Of a stretch of DNA of 24,487 nt, positions 1 to 8,181 are shown piece by piece. The position numbers were made by a program, and so were the translations under genes. Every line of letters begins with the position of its first letter. Within the stretch, counting starts at the first letter, position 1. Source of the DNA: JAZKAD01 sp040389305 (GTDB taxonomy: Bacteria > Pseudomonadota > Alphaproteobacteria > Rickettsiales > Rickettsiaceae). Under the pieces are notes generated by a model. The model had not been told where the DNA came from and ran no database searches. It saw only the letters and a list, made by a program, of their open reading frames with translations. The stretch is from contig JAZKAD010000041.1 of the NCBI GenBank assembly GCA_040389305.1, positions 1 to 24,487 on the forward strand. Reading direction: 5' to 3'.

Positions 1-903
1 ATTAATGGCGAGTCCAATTCCTGCGTTTGGAATGGGAGCTATAGCGATGGAGGTAGTATCTTCTGCGTCATCTAGTATTCTTAGCATAGTATATAGATTC
101 TTTGCGACTTCTATAAGATCACCAGATTTGCTTAAATTTAACCTCCCAATATCAATGTCACCAAAGCCAATACCTTGCTCGCCTTGCTCCGTTGATATCG
201 CGTTTAGCCTTATACTCGCTCTTGGAGAATAATGCTTTGAGAGCATACCTGGTGCCTTGATGGTTTGATCAGTGAGATATTCTACATTTTGCCCAATTAT
301 GTCGGCTATCACTTCTGGCGTGATGAAGCCATAGCGTAATATACAAGGCTTAGCGCTAGAGAGATCAAGGATAGTAGATTCAAGGCCTATAGGCCCGGAC
401 ATAATATCGGGAAGCACGAATAGTCCTGGAAAATGCTTAGTTACATGCTCCTCAAGACTTGCGCTAATATAACCAGAGGGGTTAGCACTAGGCGCTGCTA
501 TATGCGTCCTAGATAGACGAATAAGCTCTAGGGCAACTGGATGGGATGGAATACGAATAGCCACAGTATTTAATCCAGCAGTAACAGAGTTAGCAAGATT
601 GGCATTATGCTGCAGCGGCAGTACTAAGGTCAAGGGTCCTGGCCAAAAGTGACTTGCTAAAGATTCCGCAGTAGCATCAAATTTCGCAATGGATTTTGCT
701 TCTTCCAAAGACGATACATGAACTATAAGAGGGTTATTACTTGGCCTTCCTTTGAGCTGATATATTTTTTTGCAAGCCTCGTCATCGCGGGCGTTAGCGC
801 CAATGCCATATACTGTTTCTGTAGGGAAAGCTACAAGATCACCTGCTTTGATCAGCTCCGCTGCCGTTTCTATTTGAATGAATTGTGATACCTTAGAAGA
901 CAT
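1..903 (-). CDS. sua5: L-threonylcarbamoyladenylate synthase, long Sua5 type (3' end cut by window edge)
   Basis: The enzyme makes threonylcarbamoyl-AMP from threonine, bicarbonate and ATP, the first step of t6A37 modification of ANN-reading tRNAs in the cytoplasm. Reading from the ATG at 903, the frame stays open for 301 codons to base 1. The N-terminal part has the YrdC-domain signature: VAFPTETVYGIGANA near residue 22, KGRPSNNPL near 50, SHFWPGPLTLVLP near 80 and APSANPSG near 139. After the YrdC domain comes APGMLSKHYSPRA near 230, the linker typical of the two-domain Sua5 form, so this is not the short TsaC. The frame ends at GIGLAIN, which in the family lies within a few residues of the C-terminus, so little is missing. 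A promoter-like site and a palindrome lie just upstream. Confidence 0.93.
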   Translation of the reverse strand, partial: MSSKVSQFIQIETAAELIKAGDLVAFPTETVYGIGANARDDEACKKIYQLKGRPSNNPLIVHVSSLEEAKSIAKFDATAESLASHFWPGPLTLVLPLQHNANLANSVTAGLNTVAIRIPSHPVALELIRLSRTHIAAPSANPSGYISASLEEHVTKHFPGLFVLPDIMSGPIGLESTILDLSSAKPCILRYGFITPEVIADIIGQNVEYLTDQTIKAPGMLSKHYSPRASIRLNAISTEQGEQGIGFGDIDIGRLNLSKSGDLIEVAKNLYTMLRILDDAEDTTSIAIAPIPNAGIGLAIN

Positions 904-920
904 TGATTATATAGCCCTTG

Positions 921-932
921 AAATGCGCATTT
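921..932. promoter_or_regulatory. Perfect 12-bp palindrome in the sua5 leader
   Basis: AAATGCGCATTT is a perfect palindrome lying between the predicted -10 box and the sua5 start codon, inside the presumed 5' leader. It could be an operator or a small hairpin, or could be chance. No regulator is identifiable. Confidence 0.25.
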
Positions 933-945
933 TAAACTAGCGCGC

Positions 946-974
946 ACTATATCACGAGCGAAGGATGATGTAAA
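946..974 (-). promoter_or_regulatory. Sigma-70-like promoter for sua5
   Basis: On the minus strand TTTACA (969-974) and TATAGT (946-951) are separated by 17 bases, about 43 bases upstream of the sua5 ATG. This is a near-consensus arrangement seen directly in the sequence. Use of the site is inferred. Confidence 0.5.
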
Positions 975-997
975 AGTATTTACTATTCCCATAATGA

Positions 998-1918
998 TCA
1001 TTTTATTTTCGTAAAAGTGATAGCGTCCGAAACTTTCCTAATAACCGATTCGCCCTTACTTTCGTCTTCATCTCCAACGGTCTTATTCATTACTGCGCCA
1101 TTCATCCAAAGCGTGGAGGAGCCACCGCCATCTAAATTTATAGCTCTGATGCAGCCAAGTTCCTTCATCAAACTAGCAAGAGCAAGTATAGTTACTCCTT
1201 TAGACCCATCTGGCGTAGAATATTTTTGCTCTATAATTTCAGTGACCTCCCTTAATGTAAGATCAGATGGATCCTTGTTATATTTTTGCTTGTAAGCTTG
1301 TTTATTTAAATTTATGAGCGAATATACCTCTCCTAAGATTACCTCGCTCAAATCTCTTGAATAAGTTTGTTCTACAATCATAAGTATTATATTGCCATTT
1401 GGTTTTAGTCCAATAGCTGTGCGCGCATGCTCTTTAACAAAAAAATCAGTTTTTTTATCTTTTAAATCCGCTGGAATCTCGCCATTTGATATTAAAATTG
1501 GTATGCCACTAAGGATAGAAACTCCATTTAGTTTGATGTTTTTAGGATTATTCCGCTTAATAGATAATGTTCCTTTATCTACTATTAAAAGAGACTGGAT
1601 TTCATCTTTAAGAGCGTATATCTTACCGTCAATGACAAGTGTATTGCTCGGATTGCCATCAGTTATCCCCCCGATCTCAAAAAACCCTCCATTTATCGCT
1701 ATATCTGCTTTAACCCTTTGCGCTAGTGCTGGAATGCTTTCTCTTCCAGATCCGTCATTAGCCCGAGCTATTTGAATATTGTATGCCGCAGGATCAATTT
1801 CTACTATATGAATGACGTGATTATCTTTTTTAATCTTTTGATATTCGTAAGGTTGCATATGAATAGCCTGGGTGATTTTAGGGAGAATGATAAATACAAT
1901 TAATAAGATATATCTCAA
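998..1918 (-). CDS. Secreted NAGPA/DUF2233-type phosphodiester glycosidase domain protein
   Basis: This 306-residue protein matches the phosphodiester glycosidase (NAGPA) family, whose founding member removes GlcNAc from GlcNAc-1-phosphodiesters. The visible signature is INGGFF at 75-80, HARTAIG near 164 and NLDGGGSSTLWMNG at 261-274. The TTG at 1918 is chosen because it gives a hydrophobic signal peptide (residues 2-18, likely cleavage near TQA) and has AGGT 8 bases upstream; the next ATG at residue 21 would lose the signal. Export to the periplasm or outside is therefore inferred. About 45 residues rich in Lys/Tyr/Glu (roughly 190-240) are inserted between the RTAIG strand and the LDGGG motif, longer than usual there. 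It stands alone, so the natural substrate is unknown; a cell-wall or host glycan phosphodiester is possible. Confidence 0.85.
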   Translation of the reverse strand: MRYILLIVFIILPKITQAIHMQPYEYQKIKKDNHVIHIVEIDPAAYNIQIARANDGSGRESIPALAQRVKADIAINGGFFEIGGITDGNPSNTLVIDGKIYALKDEIQSLLIVDKGTLSIKRNNPKNIKLNGVSILSGIPILISNGEIPADLKDKKTDFFVKEHARTAIGLKPNGNIILMIVEQTYSRDLSEVILGEVYSLINLNKQAYKQKYNKDPSDLTLREVTEIIEQKYSTPDGSKGVTILALASLMKELGCIRAINLDGGGSSTLWMNGAVMNKTVGDEDESKGESVIRKVSDAITFTKIK

Positions 1919-2075
1919 ATTTTACCTATAAATTACTGTGCTGCAAGTTAATACTAGCGATAATTCCAAGCCAAAACAAAGGTAATTTGTTTGTTGAAAA
2001 TTTCATACTCAATAACATTCTATAGAATTCTTTCGTATAGGAGGCTGTCTTAGAATAAAATATAATTAAAATTTC

Positions 2076-2104
2076 TTTACATTATTAGTATTTATCCATA
2101 TAAA
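2076..2104 (+). promoter_or_regulatory. Sigma-70-like promoter for the EamA transporter gene
   Basis: TTTACA (2076-2081) and TATAAA (2099-2104) are spaced by 17 bases, about 38 bases before the start codon. Both boxes are close to consensus. The rest of the 1919-2142 spacer is AT-rich with no other recognisable element. Confidence 0.5.
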
Positions 2105-2142
2105 TAACTATCAAGGAGAATTGGTGCAGAAGGAGTAAGAAT

Positions 2143-3024
2143 ATGATAACAAGACTAAATCCATTATCAAACGAGCAACGAGGTACAACATACGCCATAC
2201 TATCGGGTTTATGCTATGGTCTGCTTGGTTATTTTGGCATGAGCATTATCAATGCGAATTTTTCCATCGCAAACACAACCTTTTGGCGTTTCTTGGTCGC
2301 TACTATAGTGATGGGTATCGCGTTACTTCCTAAGTATAAAACCTTATTAAGTCATCCAAGAGAATCCTTGTGCATCTTCCTTTGTGGAGTATTTTTATAC
2401 ACTCCTGGCGCAATGCTATTTTTTGTATCTAGTCAATATATAGGCACCGGGCTTTCTATTGTTATATTCTTTTCTTTTCCTGTGATGGTGATGCTAATAA
2501 ATTGGTATTTCTTTAACGCTAAGATGAGTTTAATGTACTATATTAGTATAGCGTTAATTATCATAGGCCTGATATTGCTAGTTGACACGCAAGGGCTTCA
2601 GGCCAATATTATTGGTATTGCTCTTAGCTTTTTTTCAGCCTTCGCTTACGCGCTTTATATAGTGCTTAGTAAGAAAATCCCTCTCCCCCCACTACTCTCC
2701 ACATTTATGCTATCAATGGGTTGTATGGTCTCTAGCTTCATATACGCGTATTTCGAGGGTAGCTTTGTTCTCCCCATGGATGTTCGCATATGGTGCGATA
2801 TTATAGGGCTTGGTATACTTTGCACAGCTCTTCCAATATTACTTTTACTTCAGGGTTTGAAATATATTAGCTCAGAAAAGGCTTCTATTTTATCGGTACT
2901 AGAGCCAATCTCAATAGTCTTAGTGGGTATTACTATGCTCGGAGAAACCATTACAAATGTACAAGTTTTAGGTATAATTGTTGTTTTAGCGGGAGCGATG
3001 ACAACAATGAGTCCGCAAAAGTAA
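2143..3024 (+). CDS. EamA-family (drug/metabolite superfamily) inner-membrane transporter
   Basis: This 293-residue protein is almost entirely hydrophobic, with about ten membrane segments in two halves of five (roughly 15-140 and 150-288), the EamA duplication. Seen in sequence: TTFWRFLVATIVMG near 44-57 in the first half, as in DMT permeases, and an ALYIVLSKK segment opening the second half. The C-terminal half has SSEKASILSVLEPI, the typical EamA helix-9 motif. The start is supported by AGAAGGAG 8 bases upstream of the ATG. DMT exporters of intracellular bacteria carry amino acids, nucleotide sugars or S-adenosylmethionine; the substrate here cannot be read from the sequence. It stands alone, with its own promoter and a separate gene following. 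Confidence 0.88.
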   Translation: MITRLNPLSNEQRGTTYAILSGLCYGLLGYFGMSIINANFSIANTTFWRFLVATIVMGIALLPKYKTLLSHPRESLCIFLCGVFLYTPGAMLFFVSSQYIGTGLSIVIFFSFPVMVMLINWYFFNAKMSLMYYISIALIIIGLILLVDTQGLQANIIGIALSFFSAFAYALYIVLSKKIPLPPLLSTFMLSMGCMVSSFIYAYFEGSFVLPMDVRIWCDIIGLGILCTALPILLLLQGLKYISSEKASILSVLEPISIVLVGITMLGETITNVQVLGIIVVLAGAMTTMSPQK

Positions 3025-3036
3025 CATCGATCTTCC

Positions 3037-3065
3037 TTGCACTTAAGACTCCCGCTGGATATAGT
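3037..3065 (+). promoter_or_regulatory. Sigma-70-like promoter for sodB
   Basis: TTGCAC (3037-3042) and TATAGT (3060-3065) are separated by 17 bases, 29 bases ahead of the sodB start. The spacer between the two genes is only 70 bases, so this suggests sodB is transcribed separately from the transporter. Confidence 0.55.
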
Positions 3066-3094
3066 CAAATTGTAATGAATAAAATGAGGATTCA

Positions 3095-3733
3095 ATGACT
3101 ATATACTCACCTGAGTCTAACCAACCATCAGCACCTTTTGTTTTACTGGATCTACCTTATAGTAAGGATGCATTAGAGCCTTATTTTACAGCTGAAAATT
3201 TTGATTATCATCATGGTAAGCACCATAATGCATATGTTGTTAAGCTGAATGAATTGCTTGGTGGCAAGAGTGCGCTAGATGGCATGTCGCTTGAAGAAAT
3301 TATTCTAAAATCTCATCAAAATCCTGCCTTGCAAGGCATATTCAATAACGCAGCACAAATCTGGAATCATACATTCTACTGGCATTCTATGAAAGAAGAA
3401 GCAAGTGTTGTCCCAGAAGGAGTTTTGCTTGAGGCGATTGAAAGAGATTTTGGTAGCTTTGAAAAGTTTAAAGAAGAATTTCGCAGCTCTGGAATTGCTC
3501 AGTTTGGTAGTGGATGGGTGTGGCTAGTACTTGGCGCAGGCAAACTTCAGATCGTAAAAACTGGTAATGCTGAAACTCCGATTACGCAAGGCTTGAAGCC
3601 TATTCTAGCATGTGACGTATGGGAGCATGCATATTACATAGATTATCGTAATCGTAGAGCTGATTATTTAGAAATATTCTTAGAGCATTTAGTAAATTGG
3701 GACTTCGCGGCCGCGAACTTTACGCGAGTGTAG
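3095..3733 (+). CDS. sodB: Superoxide dismutase, iron type
   Basis: Converts superoxide to hydrogen peroxide and oxygen in the cytoplasm. The four metal ligands are visible: H39 (in YHHGKHHNAY), H92 (in WNHTFYWH), and D174 and H178 (in DVWEHAYYIDYRNRR). Gln88 in NNAAQIWNHTF is in the N-terminal domain position characteristic of Fe-SODs, as is AQFGSGWVWL near 135, so iron is the likely metal. At 212 residues it is slightly longer than E. coli SodB because of about 12 extra N-terminal residues; ATGAGG stands 6 bases before the ATG, and no later start precedes the fold. It is monocistronic with its own promoter. Confidence 0.96.
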   Translation: MTIYSPESNQPSAPFVLLDLPYSKDALEPYFTAENFDYHHGKHHNAYVVKLNELLGGKSALDGMSLEEIILKSHQNPALQGIFNNAAQIWNHTFYWHSMKEEASVVPEGVLLEAIERDFGSFEKFKEEFRSSGIAQFGSGWVWLVLGAGKLQIVKTGNAETPITQGLKPILACDVWEHAYYIDYRNRRADYLEIFLEHLVNWDFAAANFTRV

Positions 3734-3766
3734 TGATACCGCAGGAAGAGTAATGTCATGCATCCA

Positions 3767-3801
3767 TTCGAACCCACTCGAACTGACTTTCCCTTTTTTT
3801 T
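3767..3801 (+). terminator. Weak candidate terminator after sodB
   Basis: TTCGA (3767-3771) and TCGAA (3778-3782) can form a 5-bp stem with a 6-base loop, followed 11 bases later by a run of eight T (3794-3801). The distance to the T run is longer than in a classic intrinsic terminator, so this is only a possibility. Confidence 0.2.
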
Positions 3802-3811
3802 GCGGAATGAA

Positions 3812-3843
3812 ATTGCTTAGTCACGCAGGTTTCTCGCAATGAC
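3812..3843. repeat. Degenerate palindromic REP-like element (copy 1)
   Basis: On the minus strand this reads GTCATTGCGAG, then AAACCTGC, then GTGACTAAGCAAT. This resembles the dispersed 'GTCATTGCGAG…GACGAAGCAAT' palindromic element common in intergenic regions of many Rickettsiales and other bacteria. The outer arms ATTGC (3812-3816) and GCAAT (3836-3840) are complementary. Related degenerate copies lie between ppa and recJ. Confidence 0.45.
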
Positions 3844-3919
3844 TAATGAGATCAAAAACTCCTGAGCTAGTAGTTAAGTTACTTGCATAGAATATGACTG
3901 TATATGAAGAAGAAATACG

Positions 3920-5323
3920 ATGAAATTACGTCACGCTATAATAGATATAGGCTCAAATGCTATAAGGGCTGTTGTATATGATGATCAGACTCTTGGAGCG
4001 CCTGAGATATACAATGACAAATTTCGTAGTGATATTTTGAGCCTTTTGGCTCTTGATAACATAGATATTAAGCATTCGGTATACTTAACATTAAGATATT
4101 TTGCCAATATATTCCAGCAGCTTGGTGTAGTTCGTATTGATTGTGTTGCTACTGCAATTCTCAGGCATCATCCAAAGGGCCCTGAATTTGCAGCGATAGT
4201 ACTAGAAAAATATAATATTAATATCGATATCATTTCCGGCGAGAGAGAGGCTTACTTAACTTCTGCTGGACTTATTTCTGGAGTGACGGACGCCCAAGGT
4301 ATGGCTGCTGACCTCGGAGGGGGAAGTCTTGAACTTGCCGAAATCCATGGAAGACAAGTAGAAACTCTGCATTCGTTACCGCTTGGCACAAAAATGATAA
4401 GTGCCGATGCCACAGTCGATTCTCTGCTTGACCAGATCTCTGAGTCATTAAATCCAAAGCATATATGCAAAAATCTTTATTTAATAGGCGGAGCTTTCCG
4501 TTTTATAGGAAGATATTATATGGATTTTGTAAGATATCCTCTTAAAACCTTACATAATCTTGAAATATCCCATGATGATTTTTGGATTTATCTAGAAAAA
4601 TTAGATAGTATTGCAAAGATCAACCCTCTTTATCAAACCAAGCGTATAGACCATAGAGCAATTATGGTAGCTCAAGCTCTTTTACGCGTTATCAAGCCTC
4701 AGAAAATTGTAATTTCGAATTACGGTTTGAAAGAGGGCGTAAGATTCGTAAGCCTTAGTGAGGCAGAACAAAGCAAGGATATAATTCTTGAAAGATGCAA
4801 AAAACTTGCAGATTTTGATGAGGCCTCATGTAAGGTAGAAAAATATCATCAACTTATTATGAGTCTTTTAGTAGACGCGGATACTATTGTTGAAAAAGTT
4901 ATTGATTTAGCCGTAATATTAGCTAGTTTTAGTAAGAATATCGATCGTACATTAAAAGCGAACTTCATTGCAGAATTTATTTTATCGTCCGATATGCCTT
5001 TTAGCCACAGGCAAAGGATTATGCTCAGTCTTGCTGTATCCTATGCATTTAGCTCAAAATCGGATTTATATATTCACAAACTCGCGCGTAAAATGATCGG
5101 TAAAAAAGATTATCACAGTAGTCAGATTATAGGCAGTATCATAAGAATTGCGCGTGAAGTAGATGGTCCAGAATTCAAGCAGCCGTCTTTTAATTTGAAG
5201 TTACATGATAGGTATATAGAAATAACTACAAGCGAGATTTTACCTAAAACAATTTTTGATGCTGTATGTGATAGGTTAAAAGATATTGCATATGCTAGAA
5301 AAATTGCAAGGTATAATGTATAA
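3920..5323 (+). CDS. ppx: Ppx/GppA-family phosphatase (exopolyphosphatase or pppGpp phosphohydrolase)
   Basis: Family members release phosphate from the ends of polyphosphate or convert pppGpp to ppGpp. The N-terminal ASKHA-fold motifs are clear: IDIGSNAIRAVVYD at 8-21, SGEREAY at 106-112 carrying the expected catalytic glutamate, DLGGGSLEL at 131-139 and LPLGTKM near 153. Residues after about 300 are helical and Ile/Leu-rich, with a partial resemblance to the HD-like C-terminal domain of long Ppx proteins. At 467 residues it is near the long form. The ATG at 3920 follows GAAGAAGAAA. Sequence alone does not separate Ppx from GppA activity; the presence of Rsh in the same window makes a pppGpp role worth considering. 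No ppk is visible nearby. Confidence 0.88.
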   Translation: MKLRHAIIDIGSNAIRAVVYDDQTLGAPEIYNDKFRSDILSLLALDNIDIKHSVYLTLRYFANIFQQLGVVRIDCVATAILRHHPKGPEFAAIVLEKYNINIDIISGEREAYLTSAGLISGVTDAQGMAADLGGGSLELAEIHGRQVETLHSLPLGTKMISADATVDSLLDQISESLNPKHICKNLYLIGGAFRFIGRYYMDFVRYPLKTLHNLEISHDDFWIYLEKLDSIAKINPLYQTKRIDHRAIMVAQALLRVIKPQKIVISNYGLKEGVRFVSLSEAEQSKDIILERCKKLADFDEASCKVEKYHQLIMSLLVDADTIVEKVIDLAVILASFSKNIDRTLKANFIAEFILSSDMPFSHRQRIMLSLAVSYAFSSKSDLYIHKLARKMIGKKDYHSSQIIGSIIRIAREVDGPEFKQPSFNLKLHDRYIEITTSEILPKTIFDAVCDRLKDIAYARKIARYNV

Positions 5324-5356
5324 GTGTTTGCAAATCATATATTTTAAGGATGTGAT

Positions 5357-5896
5357 ATGAATTTTAGGGTATTATTTGGCCTTTTATCTATATTTTGTGC
5401 ATTTAATTCTTTCGCGGCCGAGTCTGGTTATCAAGCCCGCATAGCTATAGTTGACGTACAAGCTATTTTAGAAAAATCCTTAGCCGTACAAAGTATTAGG
5501 AAGACGATTGAAGGGGTGAGTGAAGCATTGCATAAAGAGATGCTTTCTAGAGAGCAAGAGCTTAAGCAAGCAGAAGAAGTTATCATTAAAAAGCGCGGAG
5601 TTATCAAAGAAGAGGAGTTTGATAAAGAAGTAACGAACTTTGGCAAAAAAGTTTCAGATGCCCAAAGAATTATTCAGGAAAAAAAGGCTAAGCTAGAACA
5701 AGCTCACGCAGAAGCTATGGCAAAAGTACACGAAGCTACCATTGGAATTATCCGTGGTATGTCAAAAGAATATGGATTTAATGTTGCGCTCCCTAACTCA
5801 AATGTGTTATATGCAACTGATGATTTGAATATTACGGCGGAAGTTATTGCCAAGCTCAACAGTCAGCTTAAATCTATCACAGTAAATTATAAGTAG
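5357..5896 (+). CDS. skp: OmpH/Skp-family periplasmic chaperone
   Basis: A 179-residue secreted protein. A signal peptide is evident (MNFRVLFGLLSIFCAFNSFAA, cleavage near residue 21). The mature part starts with ARIAIVDVQAILEKS, the strand and helix that open Skp/OmpH proteins. It continues as a long charged coiled coil (about 50-125, many Lys, Glu, Gln) forming the 'tentacles', and ends with the small body segment GFNVALPNSNVLYATDDLNIT, which closes the fold. Skp holds unfolded outer-membrane proteins after Sec export. It sits 33 bases after ppx with AAGGATG ahead of its ATG, and 11 bases before yajC, so it is grouped with Sec genes rather than beside bamA. Confidence 0.87.
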   Translation: MNFRVLFGLLSIFCAFNSFAAESGYQARIAIVDVQAILEKSLAVQSIRKTIEGVSEALHKEMLSREQELKQAEEVIIKKRGVIKEEEFDKEVTNFGKKVSDAQRIIQEKKAKLEQAHAEAMAKVHEATIGIIRGMSKEYGFNVALPNSNVLYATDDLNITAEVIAKLNSQLKSITVNYK

Positions 5897-5907
5897 GAGT
5901 ATTAAAC

Positions 5908-6342
5908 ATGTCATCCACAGATACAGCAGTCGTTGCAACCACTGAGGCTCCAGGCGCATCCGGAGCAGCATTACCTCAATCCCCTTCTTCTCTCTCTGCG
6001 GGTTGGACTAACTTGGTACCCATGTTGCTCATTTTTGCTGTTTTTTATTTTCTTCTTATTCGTCCTCAGGAAAAAAAGCGTAAAGCGCAAGAGGAGTTAG
6101 TGGGAGGAGTCAAAAAAGGTGAGGAGGTTCTTACAACTAGCGGAATATATGGTACTGTTACTAAAATTAATGATAGTGATCATACAATAGAGCTTACAGT
6201 TGCTAATGATCTTACCATTAAGATGCTGAAATCTGCTATTGCTGATATCGTTAGTCGTAGACAAAAAGGAAGCAAGCAGGAAGAAGCTGCGTCTAAAGTT
6301 GAAGCTGTGCAACCAGAGAAAAAAACTAGGCAGAAGAAGTGA
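5908..6342 (+). CDS. yajC: Preprotein translocase accessory subunit YajC
   Basis: YajC joins SecD and SecF in the inner-membrane complex that assists SecYEG. The 144-residue protein has an Ala/Ser-rich N-terminus, one membrane helix (about 34-53, MLLIFAVFYFLLIRPQ), and the diagnostic RPQEKKRKAQEE and LTTSGIYGTV motifs (51-62, 71-80). It ends in a Lys/Glu-rich tail from about 112, longer than in E. coli (110 residues). GGAG lies 8 bases before the ATG. Its TGA stop overlaps the GTG proposed as secD start (GTGA), indicating co-translation with secD. Confidence 0.95.
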   Translation: MSSTDTAVVATTEAPGASGAALPQSPSSLSAGWTNLVPMLLIFAVFYFLLIRPQEKKRKAQEELVGGVKKGEEVLTTSGIYGTVTKINDSDHTIELTVANDLTIKMLKSAIADIVSRRQKGSKQEEAASKVEAVQPEKKTRQKK

Positions 6343-7911
6343 AGTCATTAGGCGCAGGGCGGATTATTCTAACGATAGTNNNNNNNNNNGATAGTATTTA
6401 CTATACTGTCTGTTATATACATCCTGCCCAATTTTCAGTGTAGCAAGAATATTAGCTGGCTTCCAAGCAGTAAAATAAACCTTGGACTAGACCTTCGTGG
6501 TGGATCTCATTTACTTTTAGACGTTGATTTTGACGTCTTTATTACGAGTCAGCTAGAGACCTTGACTGACGCCCTGCGTAAAGAGCTGCGCAATAATAAA
6601 ATAGGGTATCAGAATCTCGATTCAAATGGACAGCATATAAGCTTTATAATACGCGATAACTCCGACTTGGATAATGCACGTAAAATAGTTAAAAAACTAG
6701 AGCGTGGTTTAAGATTCGAGCAGCAAAATAGTCTAATCAAACTTTCTTTTGACGAAGAAAAGCTTCAAGAGCTGCGTCATAAAGTCATCGATCAATCAAT
6801 TGAAATCGTAAGAATGAGGGTAGATCCTACTGGCACTACAGAGCCCACATTGGGCCGTCAGGGTGATAGTCATATATTGTTGCAGGTTCCGGGTGACGAA
6901 GATCCTGCTCGTCTTAAAAACGTTCTTGGTAAAACTGCAAAGCTGTCCTTCCACCTTGTGGACGAAAATGCAAATGTGGAAGATGCTGCAAATGGGCGCC
7001 TACCTCCAGGTTCTGTTTTTATCAAGGGTGAGGATGAAAGAAGGGGAGGATACGGCGTTGTTATTAAGAAGAAATCCGCTCTTAGTGGGGATTTACTTAC
7101 TGATGCTCAAGCGACATTTAATCAGCAATCCCAGCCTGCGGTAGTATTTTCTTTAAATAACATGGGAGGTAAAATTTTTGCAGATATTACAAGAAATAAT
7201 ACAGGAAAAAGATTTGCTATAGTATTAGATAATAAACTCCTCAGCGCGCCTGTTATCAACGAGCCAATAATGGGTGGGAGTAGCGTTATTTCTGGAAACT
7301 TTACAATCGAATCAGCAAACGAACTCGCGTTACTCCTAAGAGCCGGAGCTTTGCCTGCGCCACTTCATGTGATAGAAGAGCGTAGCATCGGCCCGAATCT
7401 TGGGGCGGACTCTATAACAGCCGGTAAAAAAGCGGGTTTCATAGGTTTCATTAGTGTTGTGATTTTTATGGTGTGGTCATACGGAATGCTAGGGATTTTT
7501 GCCAATATCGCATTATCTCTAGCTCTTCTTTATATTTTTGCCATGCTATCAGTTTTTCATGCAACTTTAACATTGCCAGGCATTGCAGGTATTATTCTAA
7601 CTATCGGGATGGCCGTTGATGCGAATGTACTTATTTACGAGCGTATAGGAGAGGAGCTAAGAAAAGGAGCTTCTAATTTATACGCCGTACGTCAAGGCTT
7701 TGATCATGCACTTTCTACAATTATTGACTCCAATATAACAACACTCATTGTTGCGTTTTTACTCTATGCATTCGGCGCTGGTGCTGTTAAAGGCTTCGCT
7801 GTGACTTTAAGCATCGGAATAGTTGCTTCTATGTTTTCAGCCACCGTGATAACTAGGCTGCTTGTAGACCTATGGATGAAATATTATAAGCCCACAAAGA
7901 TAGGATTGTAA
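6339..7911 (+). CDS. secD: Protein translocase subunit SecD, interrupted by an assembly gap
   Basis: SecD is the inner-membrane, proton-driven partner of SecYEG. The frame runs from GTG 6339 (overlapping the yajC stop) through a 10-N gap at 6380-6389 to TAA at 7911. Before the gap the GTG frame gives MKSLGAGRIILTIV; after it comes a frame with FTILSVIYILPN and INLGLDLRGGSHLLLDVD, the SecD family signature. Later motifs are RVDPTGTTEPTLGRQG (P1 domain) and GMAVDANVLIYERI in the membrane region. Joining the flanks on their shared GATAGT restores one frame of 518 codons plus stop, a normal SecD size. A TTG at 6562 would leave out the signature and is not the start. No secF follows; in some Rickettsiales it is encoded elsewhere. 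Confidence 0.93.
6380..6389. other. Ten-N scaffold gap inside secD (probably a false gap)
   Basis: The six bases before the gap (6374-6379, GATAGT) are repeated immediately after it (6390-6395). Overlapping them gives an uninterrupted secD frame, so the real missing length is probably zero. Confidence 0.8.
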
Positions 7912-8123
7912 ACGAAGCCCCAAAGACGATTGAGTTTCAAGTAAATTTTCAAGCTTCATAAACAAATTCCTATCGGTAGAAAGAATTTTGGTGAATTCAA
8001 TAATCTAGTACAACATACTGTAATTTGCGACCATGGAATACCTCGATTGGACTTCTGAAGCAAGGACATTTTCTTGATAGCAAAATGGACGCTAGCAAAT
8101 TATAAAAAAAGAATAGTAAATTC
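7912..8123. other. Intergenic spacer between secD and the rpoZ promoter
   Basis: No coding frame of note, no tRNA and no convincing hairpin is seen. The secD gene is not followed by secF. All frames on both strands carry stops within short distances. Confidence 0.5.
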
Positions 8124-8152
8124 TTGCTTATTTAGCTTAACTAAGATACAAT
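8124..8152 (+). promoter_or_regulatory. Sigma-70-like promoter for rpoZ
   Basis: TTGCTT (8124-8129) and TACAAT (8147-8152) are spaced by exactly 17 bases, 29 bases upstream of the rpoZ ATG; a purine-rich AATAAGG segment provides the ribosome site. Confidence 0.55.
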
Positions 8153-8181
8153 TCGCGTTTATAAATTAATAAGGTAAGTCT

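Noticed and set aside
2092..2100. TTATCCATA, one base from a DnaA box
   Set aside because: It is a single isolated match, overlaps the EamA promoter, and no cluster or AT-rich melting region accompanies it. No oriC is called in the window.
3767..3782. GTTCGAAT-like T-loop motif (minus strand) suggesting a tRNA
   Set aside because: The flanking bases do not form a 5-bp T stem and no acceptor or anticodon arm can be built around it.
6562..7911. Shorter SecD starting at TTG 6562
   Set aside because: It would drop the first membrane helix and the LDLRGGSH signature that are plainly encoded upstream in the same frame.
7912..8123. Possible remnant gene or transposase on the minus strand between secD and rpoZ
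   Set aside because: Only short stretches without stops occur and no motif is recognisable.
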